Positions 53,784 through 62,028 of a stretch of 64,000 nucleotides of DNA are shown one piece after another (the first letter of the stretch is position 1; each line of letters opens with the position of its first letter). The stretch comes from Candidatus Accumulibacter sp. 66-26 (GTDB taxonomy: Bacteria > Pseudomonadota > Gammaproteobacteria > Burkholderiales > Rhodocyclaceae). Under the pieces are notes generated by a model, which ran no database searches, was not told the DNA's origin, and saw only the letters and a program-made list of their open reading frames with translations. The DNA is taken from the NCBI GenBank assembly GCA_001897745.1, contig MKUH01000030.1:1-64000 (forward strand), written 5' to 3'. A program made the translations under genes and the position numbers.

Positions 53784-55301
53784 CTACCTTGCACCGCGGA
53801 TGACTGTGCCGGTCCCTTTCGATCCAGCTTGTCCCGCCGGTTTGGAACCTTCTGACAAGCCCTGCAGTGCATTTCCTGCTCGAATACCTACCCAACCCAG
53901 CGCGGTAACCCAGAATCCAGGCAGCACAATGAACATCGTCGCCATGACGAAGTTCAGCAGCATGTCCCCGAAGGCATTATTCAGCCCGATCAGCGGGTCG
54001 AAGTTGCTGTGCGGTGTATTCGCACCGAAGCCCCAGCCGTAGAGCGCATCGAGGATCGTGCTGTCGAGCCAGCGGGCGAGCTGGAACCAGAAGTCTACGA
54101 AGAACAGCGCGAACTCCACGCAGCTCACCGCGACCAGTGCCTTCAGTTCGTAGGTGCCGAAGAGCAACACCAGTGGGATACAGATGACCAGCGCCATTTT
54201 CAGCAGCGACAGCACCATCGGTAGCGCCTGGCGTACTACATCCATGGCCGGGAAGTAGCCCAAGGCGCCGGCTGCCAGTCCAAGATCGGCACCACCACGG
54301 GTCACGATATTGGGTAGCGTCTTCTCGATCTGACCGCCATAGTCAGAATAGACCGCTCCCTGGTTCATCTTCTGTTGTCTTGGCGAGACCACGGTGCGGA
54401 TCACCGAATCGTTCACTTCGTCCTGCGACAGGAAACCCGCCCAACTCCCGAGGCGGGTCAGCAGATCGGCATCGACCTGGGCGAGCAGCCGGGTACGCAG
54501 CCCGTTGCCGCCGTCCGACCACCACTGCCGGCAGGTCGGGTAACCACCGCCACTATCCACCTGGGCCAGCCCGGCGTCTCGGTTGGTGTCATAGGGCCAG
54601 GCCATGCGCGGCGTGCTCGAATGGTAGGTGTCGTAGAAGCCGGCCGTGTTCAGGAAATAGCTCGAGCCGATCCAGGTCACATCGTTCATCTGCTCGCCGG
54701 AAAGCGTTGGCCGACTCATGAACAGCTTGGCGCGCGAGGGGCCGTAACAGTCATGTACGAAGTCACCGACCTCCTGGGCCAGCACCTGGTCGTCGATGCG
54801 GGTAGCGTCGACGTCCATGCGCATCTGCCGCAGGTCCGTGCCGCAGGGGATGGCCGCTACCGCGCCGCCGGTCACGGCCTTGGAGATCGCGTGCATGAAA
54901 AACCACCACACTGGTACCAGTGCGCTCTGGTTGTTGAGCGTGGTGGTTGCGTTGGACCAGCCCGTGTTCGCCGGTTGGGGCACGCTGACCTGGCATTGTG
55001 CGGAGCGGCTCGTATCGAACTTGATCGTGGAGAGATCTACTGGAATGAAGGGAATGCCGGCGAACAGGATTACCACTATTGCCACCCACACGCGGTTCTC
55101 GATGCGCATCGAGGACAGCACGCCCTTGTTGCCTTCGTCAGCCACTTCGGCTCGGGCGCGCAGCCACTCCTGCACCACGATGGCAACGAAGGGCAGGGCG
55201 AACACACCACTGGCAACCAGGATGTTCCAGATGCCGTTGTTCACCAGCCAGCCGACCAGGGTCAGGTAATACTCCAGGTAGTCGGTTGTGTAGAGGGTCA
55301 T
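53784..55301 (-). CDS. TraG N-terminal-domain conjugal transfer protein
   Basis: A 505-residue inner-membrane protein with about five TM segments (residues ~15-45, 75-95 and three near 375-470), matching the TraG N-terminal family of F-like/G-type conjugation systems, which take part in pilus assembly and mating-pair stabilisation. The large central loop has several cysteines. It is the downstream end of the minus-strand transfer operon. Confidence 0.88.
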   Translation of the reverse strand: MTLYTTDYLEYYLTLVGWLVNNGIWNILVASGVFALPFVAIVVQEWLRARAEVADEGNKGVLSSMRIENRVWVAIVVILFAGIPFIPVDLSTIKFDTSRSAQCQVSVPQPANTGWSNATTTLNNQSALVPVWWFFMHAISKAVTGGAVAAIPCGTDLRQMRMDVDATRIDDQVLAQEVGDFVHDCYGPSRAKLFMSRPTLSGEQMNDVTWIGSSYFLNTAGFYDTYHSSTPRMAWPYDTNRDAGLAQVDSGGGYPTCRQWWSDGGNGLRTRLLAQVDADLLTRLGSWAGFLSQDEVNDSVIRTVVSPRQQKMNQGAVYSDYGGQIEKTLPNIVTRGGADLGLAAGALGYFPAMDVVRQALPMVLSLLKMALVICIPLVLLFGTYELKALVAVSCVEFALFFVDFWFQLARWLDSTILDALYGWGFGANTPHSNFDPLIGLNNAFGDMLLNFVMATMFIVLPGFWVTALGWVGIRAGNALQGLSEGSKPAGQAGSKGTGTVIRGAR

Positions 55302-55311
55302 GGAGCGGGCC

Positions 55312-55659
55312 TTACCTCAGCCACTGGCTGGCTTCGAGCAACACGACGGACAGCAGGGCCGCCATCTCGCTGCGTCGCAGGCGGTTCAGTGTCTCCGAGC
55401 CTGGTTCGTACAGCCTCAGGCGTTGGCGCATTCGCCACCAACCATAGGCCGTCGCGCTGTAGAGCAGCAGCCGCCAGGCGAAGAAATAGCCCGCATGAGT
55501 CCGCAGCCAGCGCTCCCAGTCGCCGAGGCCGCCGATCAGATGGATTCCGGCGACATTGACGCCAACAGCGATCCCAGCCACCAGCAACGCCCACAGCAGG
55601 TTCTGGCCGACATGGCGATTGAAGAGCCACATCGGTTTGATCCAGGCTCTCGTGCTCAT
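55312..55659 (-). CDS. Small ICE inner-membrane protein
   Basis: A 115-residue protein with about three hydrophobic segments (LLWALLVAGIAVGVNVAGIHLI, FFAWRLLLYSATAYGWW, SEMAALLSVVLLEASQWL). It is a conserved neighbour of TraG-N in these elements. Overlaps the next gene upstream by 4 bp. Confidence 0.75.
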   Translation of the reverse strand: MSTRAWIKPMWLFNRHVGQNLLWALLVAGIAVGVNVAGIHLIGGLGDWERWLRTHAGYFFAWRLLLYSATAYGWWRMRQRLRLYEPGSETLNRLRRSEMAALLSVVLLEASQWLR

Positions 55660-57062
55660 GGTGTCGACCTCGGTTTCTGCACTTCCTTGAGCCGATCGCG
55701 CGTGGTATCCCCCTCGAAGATGCCGCGTGAGCCGCTGGCACGGGTGCCGTGGCGCTGCACGATGGCCATCGCCGAGTTGCCGGCCAGGGTGCGGCGCAGT
55801 TCCAGCTCTGTCTTGAGGTTGTTGATCTCCTGTTCCAGCGAGCCGTTTTCCTGGTCGACGGCCTTCACGGCCAGTTCGTTGGCAGCCACGTTCGGTTCCT
55901 TCTTGCCGGTCAGCAGCGTGCGCTGCAACAGCAGAGCCTTCTCCAGCACGCTCGACAGGGCGGCTTCAGAGGCCAAGCGTTTACCCAGCAGATCTTGGTC
56001 GGGCTCGTCGCGCAGCGCTTCGATCAGGCCACGGGTAATCGGCAGCGAGTTGCTGCCTGCTACCTCCAGATTCGCCACCGTGGTTGGTTTGGTTCCCGTC
56101 ACCAGTTCCTGCAGGGCCTGCAGCTTGGTGTCGTATTCCTCCTGGATTACCGGGGTGAGGCCCACGCCCGGCGTGGTCTGGGTCTTGGTACAGCTCTCGC
56201 AGGTGCGCTGTTCGCGTTCACCCAGAACGCGGTTGGCGAAGTCCGCTGCTGCCTGAGGGGAACTCCAGGTCTGGCAGGTCAGCCGGTTGCCGCAGGCGGA
56301 TCGCGGTATGGACGAGGTATCGGTCACCCCGCGCCCATTGAGCAGGTTGTAGCCGGCCCTGGTCACGTCGCCCACAACCTTGATCGCACTCTGGCCCGAG
56401 CCACCCGCGTTGCTGCCACCGACCCATGGCACGCCGCTGTTGCCCTTGTTCGACTCGGCCTGCTCGACGGCCGAAACGGCATCGCCGTTGGCGCTTACCG
56501 AATCCCGCAAGGTGATTCCCTCGGCGAGCTGGTCCCAGCCAGCTTGGCCACCAGCCATATCAGCCAGGCGGTTGGCGATGGCCCGACAGGTCATCTTGGA
56601 GCGGTCGAAATCCAGCCGGGCCTGCAGCACGCCGTTGGTCAGCAGATTGTAGAGACCCGGGTCGGCACGCTGGATGATCAGTGCCGGCAGCGAGGCTACG
56701 GCGCTGGTGGCGCTCTGGATCACCGAGGACATGATCTGCTGGAAGCCATTGCTGATGCCGTTCAACTGATTCTGCAGGGTCGTCGTGATGCTCATGTTTC
56801 CGCAGATCAGGTTGCTGTTCCAGCCAACGCCCACGCCAATGCTCTGCATATTGCCGGCGCTACTCATGGACACGGCACGGCCGCCACCGATGCTGTAGAG
56901 CACGTCATCACCAATCACGCTGCCGCTTACGCTGACACCCGTGCGGTCGATGCGAGTCTGGGCCCAGGCAACGCCGGTTCCAGCTGCCACAGCACATGCG
57001 AGTGCCGCAGCCAGGAGGCGAGGCCGGATGCGGCGGCCGAGAAGCGAGAGAGATGCTTTCAT
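55656..57062 (-). CDS. Integrating conjugative element protein, TIGR03755 (PFL_4711) type
   Basis: A 468-residue exported protein with a signal peptide (LLAAALACAVAAGTGVAWA), Gly/Ser-rich beta region, SNLICGNMSITTTLQNQLNGISNGFQQIMSSVIQS and a long C-terminal coiled coil (about 390-430). It resembles TraH-like pilus-assembly proteins. Six cysteines include a CESC pair. Confidence 0.85.
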   Translation of the reverse strand: MKASLSLLGRRIRPRLLAAALACAVAAGTGVAWAQTRIDRTGVSVSGSVIGDDVLYSIGGGRAVSMSSAGNMQSIGVGVGWNSNLICGNMSITTTLQNQLNGISNGFQQIMSSVIQSATSAVASLPALIIQRADPGLYNLLTNGVLQARLDFDRSKMTCRAIANRLADMAGGQAGWDQLAEGITLRDSVSANGDAVSAVEQAESNKGNSGVPWVGGSNAGGSGQSAIKVVGDVTRAGYNLLNGRGVTDTSSIPRSACGNRLTCQTWSSPQAAADFANRVLGEREQRTCESCTKTQTTPGVGLTPVIQEEYDTKLQALQELVTGTKPTTVANLEVAGSNSLPITRGLIEALRDEPDQDLLGKRLASEAALSSVLEKALLLQRTLLTGKKEPNVAANELAVKAVDQENGSLEQEINNLKTELELRRTLAGNSAMAIVQRHGTRASGSRGIFEGDTTRDRLKEVQKPRSTP

Positions 57063-57072
57063 TCAGGGGACC

Positions 57073-58023
57073 TCACTGGAAATCGACGCTGCCGAGAAAA
57101 ATCTGTCCCTTGCGCTCGCAACAGGCATAGGGCCGCCACAGCGCCCAGGCGTAGTCGTCCTGCAGCGCCTGTTTCCGCGTGTCGCTGTGAGGGAAGACGG
57201 CACAGGTGTTGGAGAGGGTGGGCGTCAGCTCCTGCCACTTGCCGGTGGCCGCGTCGCCTTCCTTCAGCGCACCGGCCGGCCAGTAGCCGTCGTGGGAATC
57301 GGCGAGCAGGGGTTGATAAACATGGGGCTGCTGACGCCGGGTCACCACGTCGCCCGCACGCTGGGCAACTACGGCTCCACTCATGTAGTCGTCCGTCTGA
57401 TGCAGGAAGCCACCTCTTGGATAGACATTGCCCCACAGGTTGGCGCTGGTACGTGCGCCGATCTCGCGCATGCCGGGGATCAAGGATTCCGGATAGGCGA
57501 CCTCGGGGATGTTGTAGCGCCAGGCCATTGTGTCGAGAGTGCTCAGCAGGTAAGGCACGAAAGCTGTGCCTGCGCCCTCGCAGGCGTATCTCGTGCTGCT
57601 GGCGAACTGGCTGAAGACATAGCCGCCAGGGTGGCCGATTACATCGGCGTTCTTGAATTTTGCGAGATTGTTCTCGTTGTCGTGGTTGGTCGTGCCGTCG
57701 CCGCCGGCCTGGGCCGTGGTGCTGGGCGTGCTCATGGAACGAACTTCCGTCCACGGGTTCTCGCCGGTGTTGGCATAGCTGGACACGACGGCGTCCGGCA
57801 CGTAGTGCCGCACCTTCACCGAGGTGCGTACCGAGCAGCCGGTCCAGGTGCAGTACAGCCAGTAGCAGATGCCGACCACGCGGTACTCCAGACAATCGAC
57901 CGACAGTACCGACGAGGTGATGGTGGCGGTGCTGAGGGCGAGGGCGGACGTGGCGCCGCACAGGAGTACGGCAGCCATGGCTGCGCGCAAGTGTCCTGTG
58001 GGTGCGATCAGCAAGCCCTTCAT
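57073..58023 (-). CDS. TraU-family conjugative protein, TIGR03756 (PFL_4710) type
   Basis: A 316-residue exported protein with a signal peptide (AAMAAVLLCGATSALA) and Cys-rich core (VDCLEYRVVGICYWLYCTWTGCS, YACCERKGQIFLG). TraU-like proteins act in DNA transfer in the periplasm, and the many cysteines explain the DsbA-like gene in the same operon. Confidence 0.88.
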   Translation of the reverse strand: MKGLLIAPTGHLRAAMAAVLLCGATSALALSTATITSSVLSVDCLEYRVVGICYWLYCTWTGCSVRTSVKVRHYVPDAVVSSYANTGENPWTEVRSMSTPSTTAQAGGDGTTNHDNENNLAKFKNADVIGHPGGYVFSQFASSTRYACEGAGTAFVPYLLSTLDTMAWRYNIPEVAYPESLIPGMREIGARTSANLWGNVYPRGGFLHQTDDYMSGAVVAQRAGDVVTRRQQPHVYQPLLADSHDGYWPAGALKEGDAATGKWQELTPTLSNTCAVFPHSDTRKQALQDDYAWALWRPYACCERKGQIFLGSVDFQ

Positions 58024-58466
58024 GGCCGCGTACTCCGATCGGCAATCTGGTGGGTATGGATGCGAGTGACGGCACGTGCGACGTCGGGTTCGCCATAGAC
58101 CACGTAGCGCCGATCAACCACGACTGCCGGAATCTTGGCGATCCCCAGACCCCAGGCATCGGCCACGCCTTGATAAGCCTGCACTATCCGGCGCTGTAGA
58201 TCAGAGCGGCCCGTGCTCAGTCGCTGGTGCGCAAGGGCCGAGGCATGATTGGGATCGGCAGGCAGGCCTGCGGAAAGCTCAGCCTCGATACGGGCGGGCT
58301 GGTCCAGCTCGATGATCAGCTCGCCGCCTATGGGTTTGATTGGGTGGCGGCTGTCGGTGACAACGAGGACATCGGCAGTGAAGGCGCCAGTGCTGAACGC
58401 GGTTAGCGTGGTCGCAAGACAAAGTGCCGGCCATCCCGGCGAGCAGTAGGAAAGGAAGGCCGACAT
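58020..58466 (-). CDS. Integrating conjugative element protein, TIGR03757 (PFL_4709) type
   Basis: A 148-residue exported protein with an N-terminal hydrophobic segment and the thioredoxin-like C-terminal part AKIPAVVVDRRYVVYGEPDVARAV seen in TrbC/TraW-like proteins. Overlaps the TraU gene by 4 bp (ATGA). Confidence 0.83.
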   Translation of the reverse strand: MSAFLSYCSPGWPALCLATTLTAFSTGAFTADVLVVTDSRHPIKPIGGELIIELDQPARIEAELSAGLPADPNHASALAHQRLSTGRSDLQRRIVQAYQGVADAWGLGIAKIPAVVVDRRYVVYGEPDVARAVTRIHTHQIADRSTRP

Positions 58467-58648
58467 ATCGGACGCCCCGGAAGTAGATCAGGGGCGTAGT
58501 CAAACGCCGAAGCTCCATCAAATCGAGAAACAAAGCGTACTGGGTATGCGCCGATTTCTGACGCATCAGGACTGGTGAAATGGTTCCGTGGGCGATAAAG
58601 TTGATCGAGCTCACTTCCTCAGGAACTTGCAGGAGGTCAGCTCGGGAT

Positions 58649-60139
58649 TTACAAGCTTGTATCTTTCAGTTCTCTCGGTTCCACCGTGGATTTAGCCGCG
58701 ACCGGTGAGGATGTCGCTGCAACCGAGCCAGAGGAAATAGACGTCAGGTCTGCTGCGAAATCCCGCAAGGGCCAGTCATGTTCCCCGTAGTCTGTGAACT
58801 TACCCTTGTAGCCGATCTGCAAGAAGACGAGCTTGTAGACGAGTGCAGAGAGGCGAAACACGACGTCAATAAGTTCTTGAAATTTCGCCGGGTCGATCTC
58901 GAACGATCCGTGGGCCGCTTTGTTGCGAGTGTCGTTCCAAGCCTTGCGATCTGCTTCATCGATGGCTGAAGCAAGGACCAATGCATGTAGCTTGTCTTTT
59001 GCTCGGCTGGACTTTATGCCGCCGAGAACGTCACAGACGCGCTTGACGAAGTTTGGTTCGACTTGCGCCGCTGCCCTTATGTGCTTGATCATCTGTTTGA
59101 GTTGTTCAAGCACGGTGACGGAGGGGGTTCCCAATTTCTGGAACGATTTTTCGCCAAGAACACTTTCAACGGCGACAGAGACGAGTAGCGCTATCGTGTC
59201 GAGATTGACCCCCTTTAATGCGAAAAGCCCGCCAACCTTCGCTGACAGCGGGGCGAAGTCCCTTCCCGCTGCGTTGGCGGCTGCGTAGAAAAAATAGCGC
59301 TCTAAAAGCCCGTAGAAATCTGCGTCGTTGCCCCTGGGTTGCAATGGCGGCTCAAGCATTCCTTTGTTTGCTGGGCGATGGCTCGTAAGTTCAAGCACCC
59401 TTTTCCCATTGTGCACTGTCTCTCGCATTACGGGTTCAGTCACCGTCGCCGTACAGAATCGGATCGCCTCGACGAGCCTGTCGTCGAAGTTGTCCGGTAG
59501 AGCAGTCTTGGATTGGTTCGCGGCGAACAACTCGCCATAGCTGGGGCCGGGCCTGTCGACGCGCGCATCGTAGGTCACAAGCATGCCAGCAGCCTCGCCA
59601 GCCGAGGAGTTGGAACTTAGCTTCCATTGCTTTTTGCCTCTTTCCAAGACCCGCTGCGAGTGGATGACGTTGTCCGGGAAACTGAGTTCGTCCATGAAGA
59701 CCATGTGCGTCGCGCTGGCCGAACTCTCCAAAGTCGACTCACAACGTAGCCACGAGCACGACACCTTCACGATGAACGCATCGAGCCGATGCTCGATCGC
59801 GACAGTCGCGGACGGATTGATCCATAGGTTGCCAGCTATGTCCCTCGCTTCAAGCGCAAAGTAGCGGGAAGGTGGGATGAGCTGCCCTGATCGCAGCTCA
59901 CTCTGCTCACGCATGGATGCGAACATGTCATAGGGCTGGTGTGAACTGCGGGCAATCACAAACCGTCCCTCGATCCCTTGCTCGGGGCTTGCCAGCAGGA
60001 AGCCTGCAGAGGCAAAGCTTGACGGCTCTCCAGGCCCGTTTCTGTTCAGCTTGATTTCCAGGCAGTCGATCACCAAGCTGCCTTCGACGAAGGAATCCTT
60101 CAGAGCCTGATCGGTCAGGCTAAGACTCGCATTCAACAT
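58649..60139 (-). CDS. HEPN-domain protein, probable defence gene
   Basis: A 496-residue protein. The N-terminal half is beta-rich and unrecognised. The C-terminal third (about 290-460) is helical with the HEPN ribonuclease motif in WNDTRNKAAHGSF: Arg405, Asn406 and His410 (R-N-x3-H). AGGGGAG precedes the ATG at 60139. The layout, large N-terminal sensor-like domain plus C-terminal HEPN, recalls ApeA-type anti-phage proteins. It sits between RadC and the TIGR03757-like gene, where the transfer operon is normally continuous, with lower GC than its neighbours, so it looks like inserted cargo. Function is inference. Confidence 0.7.
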   Translation of the reverse strand: MLNASLSLTDQALKDSFVEGSLVIDCLEIKLNRNGPGEPSSFASAGFLLASPEQGIEGRFVIARSSHQPYDMFASMREQSELRSGQLIPPSRYFALEARDIAGNLWINPSATVAIEHRLDAFIVKVSCSWLRCESTLESSASATHMVFMDELSFPDNVIHSQRVLERGKKQWKLSSNSSAGEAAGMLVTYDARVDRPGPSYGELFAANQSKTALPDNFDDRLVEAIRFCTATVTEPVMRETVHNGKRVLELTSHRPANKGMLEPPLQPRGNDADFYGLLERYFFYAAANAAGRDFAPLSAKVGGLFALKGVNLDTIALLVSVAVESVLGEKSFQKLGTPSVTVLEQLKQMIKHIRAAAQVEPNFVKRVCDVLGGIKSSRAKDKLHALVLASAIDEADRKAWNDTRNKAAHGSFEIDPAKFQELIDVVFRLSALVYKLVFLQIGYKGKFTDYGEHDWPLRDFAADLTSISSGSVAATSSPVAAKSTVEPRELKDTSL

Positions 60140-60569
60140 TGCTCCCCTCTCTTCTTCTCGCGTACCACTTCGCTCGAATGACGCTGTTTTGCCTATCCGT
60201 GATCATGAGCACGTTACCGCGATATAGTGACAGCGTATTTCAACAGGTTGCCATAGATGCCGTAAACATCCGCGATGAACAGAGCGACGCCGCCAAATGT
60301 GCGATAAGCGATGGATTGGCGTCGTCATAACGCGCATTGGTCAGCGTGGCAATGAATATGTCTTCGTAGCCATCTGTTGGGCTTTCCCCGATCTGTTTGC
60401 CAAGGTGGGGTGGTACACCGAAGAGCAGAACGTTGCAACACGCTTCCGCCCAGTCGCGGCAAGTGGGCAACTGAAAATGCAAATTCGCAATGGGCTTGTA
60501 CTTCCAGTGAAGGCCTTTCTGTAGCGATCACGAAAAGAAAAACGGGAGCCGAAGCTCCCGCTGTGCTGG
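60140..60569. other. Region without a confident gene; possible decayed ORF
   Basis: A plus-strand 75-codon frame (60297-60524) and a shorter one just upstream in another frame (about 60208-60330, MSTLPRYSDSVFQQVAI) read into each other like a frameshifted gene; neither has a good ribosome binding site. The divergent promoter of the HEPN gene must also lie here. Confidence 0.3.
60543..60560 (-). terminator. Rho-independent terminator of radC
   Basis: On the minus strand CGGGAGC-TTCG-GCTCCCG (UUCG tetraloop) is followed by a T-rich run. Confidence 0.88.
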
Positions 60570-61064
60570 CTACAGCAGCCCCGACTCGGCGAACGAGTAC
60601 GGTGTGCCCTTGCCGATGATGAAATGGTCCAGTACACGTACATCGACCGTCGCCAACGCGGCCTTGAGGCGGTCCGTGAGGCTCCGGTCGGCGAATGAGG
60701 GCTCAGTCACGCCCGAGGGGTGCTGGTGGGCCAGGATCAGTGCCGAGGCGTTGAGCGCCAGCGCACGTTGAACGACTACTCGCGGATACACCGAGGTCTG
60801 GTCGACAGAGCCCTTGAACAGCGGTTCGTAGGCGAGCACCTGGTGCTGGCTGTCGAGGAATACGGCCGCGAAGACCTCATTGGGTTCCGCAACCAGCTTC
60901 AGGCGCAGGTAGTCGCGCACGGCGGCGGGACTGGAGAGTGCCGGCCCCGACTTGAAGACCCGTTTTTCCAGCAGGGTGATGGCCTGTTGGACGATCCAGT
61001 CTTCATGCTGGGCAGCGATGAGGTTGAGCGACTCCGGGCGGGAATCGGCGATGACGAGTGACAT
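60570..61064 (-). CDS. radC: RadC-like JAB/MPN-domain protein
   Basis: A 164-residue protein with the JAMM-type motif [20 protein letters not shown] (HxHPSG...S..D). It lacks the N-terminal helix-hairpin-helix of chromosomal RadC, as is usual for ICE copies. Its function is unproven despite the name. TTGGAGG lies before ATG 61064; a longer upstream frame is not supported. Confidence 0.87.
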   Translation of the reverse strand: MSLVIADSRPESLNLIAAQHEDWIVQQAITLLEKRVFKSGPALSSPAAVRDYLRLKLVAEPNEVFAAVFLDSQHQVLAYEPLFKGSVDQTSVYPRVVVQRALALNASALILAHQHPSGVTEPSFADRSLTDRLKAALATVDVRVLDHFIIGKGTPYSFAESGLL

Positions 61065-61254
61065 GGCGTACCTCCAAGGGAAGAATCGGAGGGCGCCTGC
61101 CCCGGGAGGGCAAACCCTCCTGGGGACGATGGAACGAGATAGATGACGCAAAGGCATCCACCATCGCAGGGCGACGGCTGTTCGCGGACAGGATGCGAAG
61201 CGAACGGGGGTCGATCAGCACGAAGGACTCGTGCCGTAGCCTTGAGGACCGGGG

Positions 61255-62028
61255 CTACCTGGGCATGTCGCCGACGGGGGCGGCGGGCATGTCTGGGGAT
61301 GAAGAGGATTCGCCGGCCTGCGGGCCGCCAGCTGACAGCAGATCGATCGCCGAGAGCAAGGCGTCACCCTCGACCGGGCCAAGCAACAGCAAGGACTTGC
61401 CCGTTTCCCGATCTCGTAGCTGCAAGGCCGGCGTCGCGCTGACGCCGTTCTGGGCCGCCTCTTCCGCCTGGGCGTGAATCAGCGTATCAGGCCGATCACT
61501 TGCCAGGCACTGCTTCGCGGCCGGTGTGATATCAGGATAGGCCAGGCCCCCGGGTAAGCCCTGTCCATTGCTACGGGTGTTGGCATAGGCCCATTCCAGC
61601 GCCTGCCAGAACGCCGTCTGGCCGCCGGCGGCACCCATACATTCCACCAGCCGTGCGCCTGCTGTGGCCACTGGCTCGTGTATCGCCAATGGTAGGTGGT
61701 GCCATTGCCAGTTCGCTTCGGGATGGGCATCGATCCAGCGTTTCAGGATTGGGAAGTAGCTTCGGCAGAACGGGCATTCCAGGTCGGCATACTCGATGAT
61801 GGTGTAGCGAGCACCGGGCCGGCCATAGCGCCACGGTGGCCCGGCTTCAGGCGATGAGGTTGCGGTCGTAGGTGCTGATTCGTGCTGATGGGCGGGCGCT
61901 GTTAAGGCCTGTCCATCGGTCGGTGTCGTCGCCGGGCGCAACAACAGCCAGATGGTCATCGCTGTCACCACCATCGCCACCAGTCCCAGCGAGACAGTCC
62001 GGGCGCTTGGTTGTCCAGGCCAGCGCAT
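61255..62028 (-). CDS. DsbA-like thiol:disulfide protein of the ICE transfer system
   Basis: A 257-residue protein with one N-terminal TM/signal anchor (VSLGLVAMVVTAMTIWLLL), a disordered Thr/Pro linker and a thioredoxin-fold domain with CPFC (ADLECPFCRSYFP) and the cis-Pro segment GVSATPAL. It would oxidise or isomerise disulfides in the Cys-rich TraU/TIGR03755 proteins. The start overlaps the VirB4 stop (ATGA). Confidence 0.88.
   Translation of the reverse strand: MRWPGQPSARTVSLGLVAMVVTAMTIWLLLRPATTPTDGQALTAPAHQHESAPTTATSSPEAGPPWRYGRPGARYTIIEYADLECPFCRSYFPILKRWIDAHPEANWQWHHLPLAIHEPVATAGARLVECMGAAGGQTAFWQALEWAYANTRSNGQGLPGGLAYPDITPAAKQCLASDRPDTLIHAQAEEAAQNGVSATPALQLRDRETGKSLLLLGPVEGDALLSAIDLLSAGGPQAGESSSSPDMPAAPVGDMPR

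Noticed and set aside
58279..58614. 111-codon minus-strand frame upstream of the TIGR03757-like gene
   Set aside because: It overlaps that gene in another frame, has no domain and no ribosome binding site.
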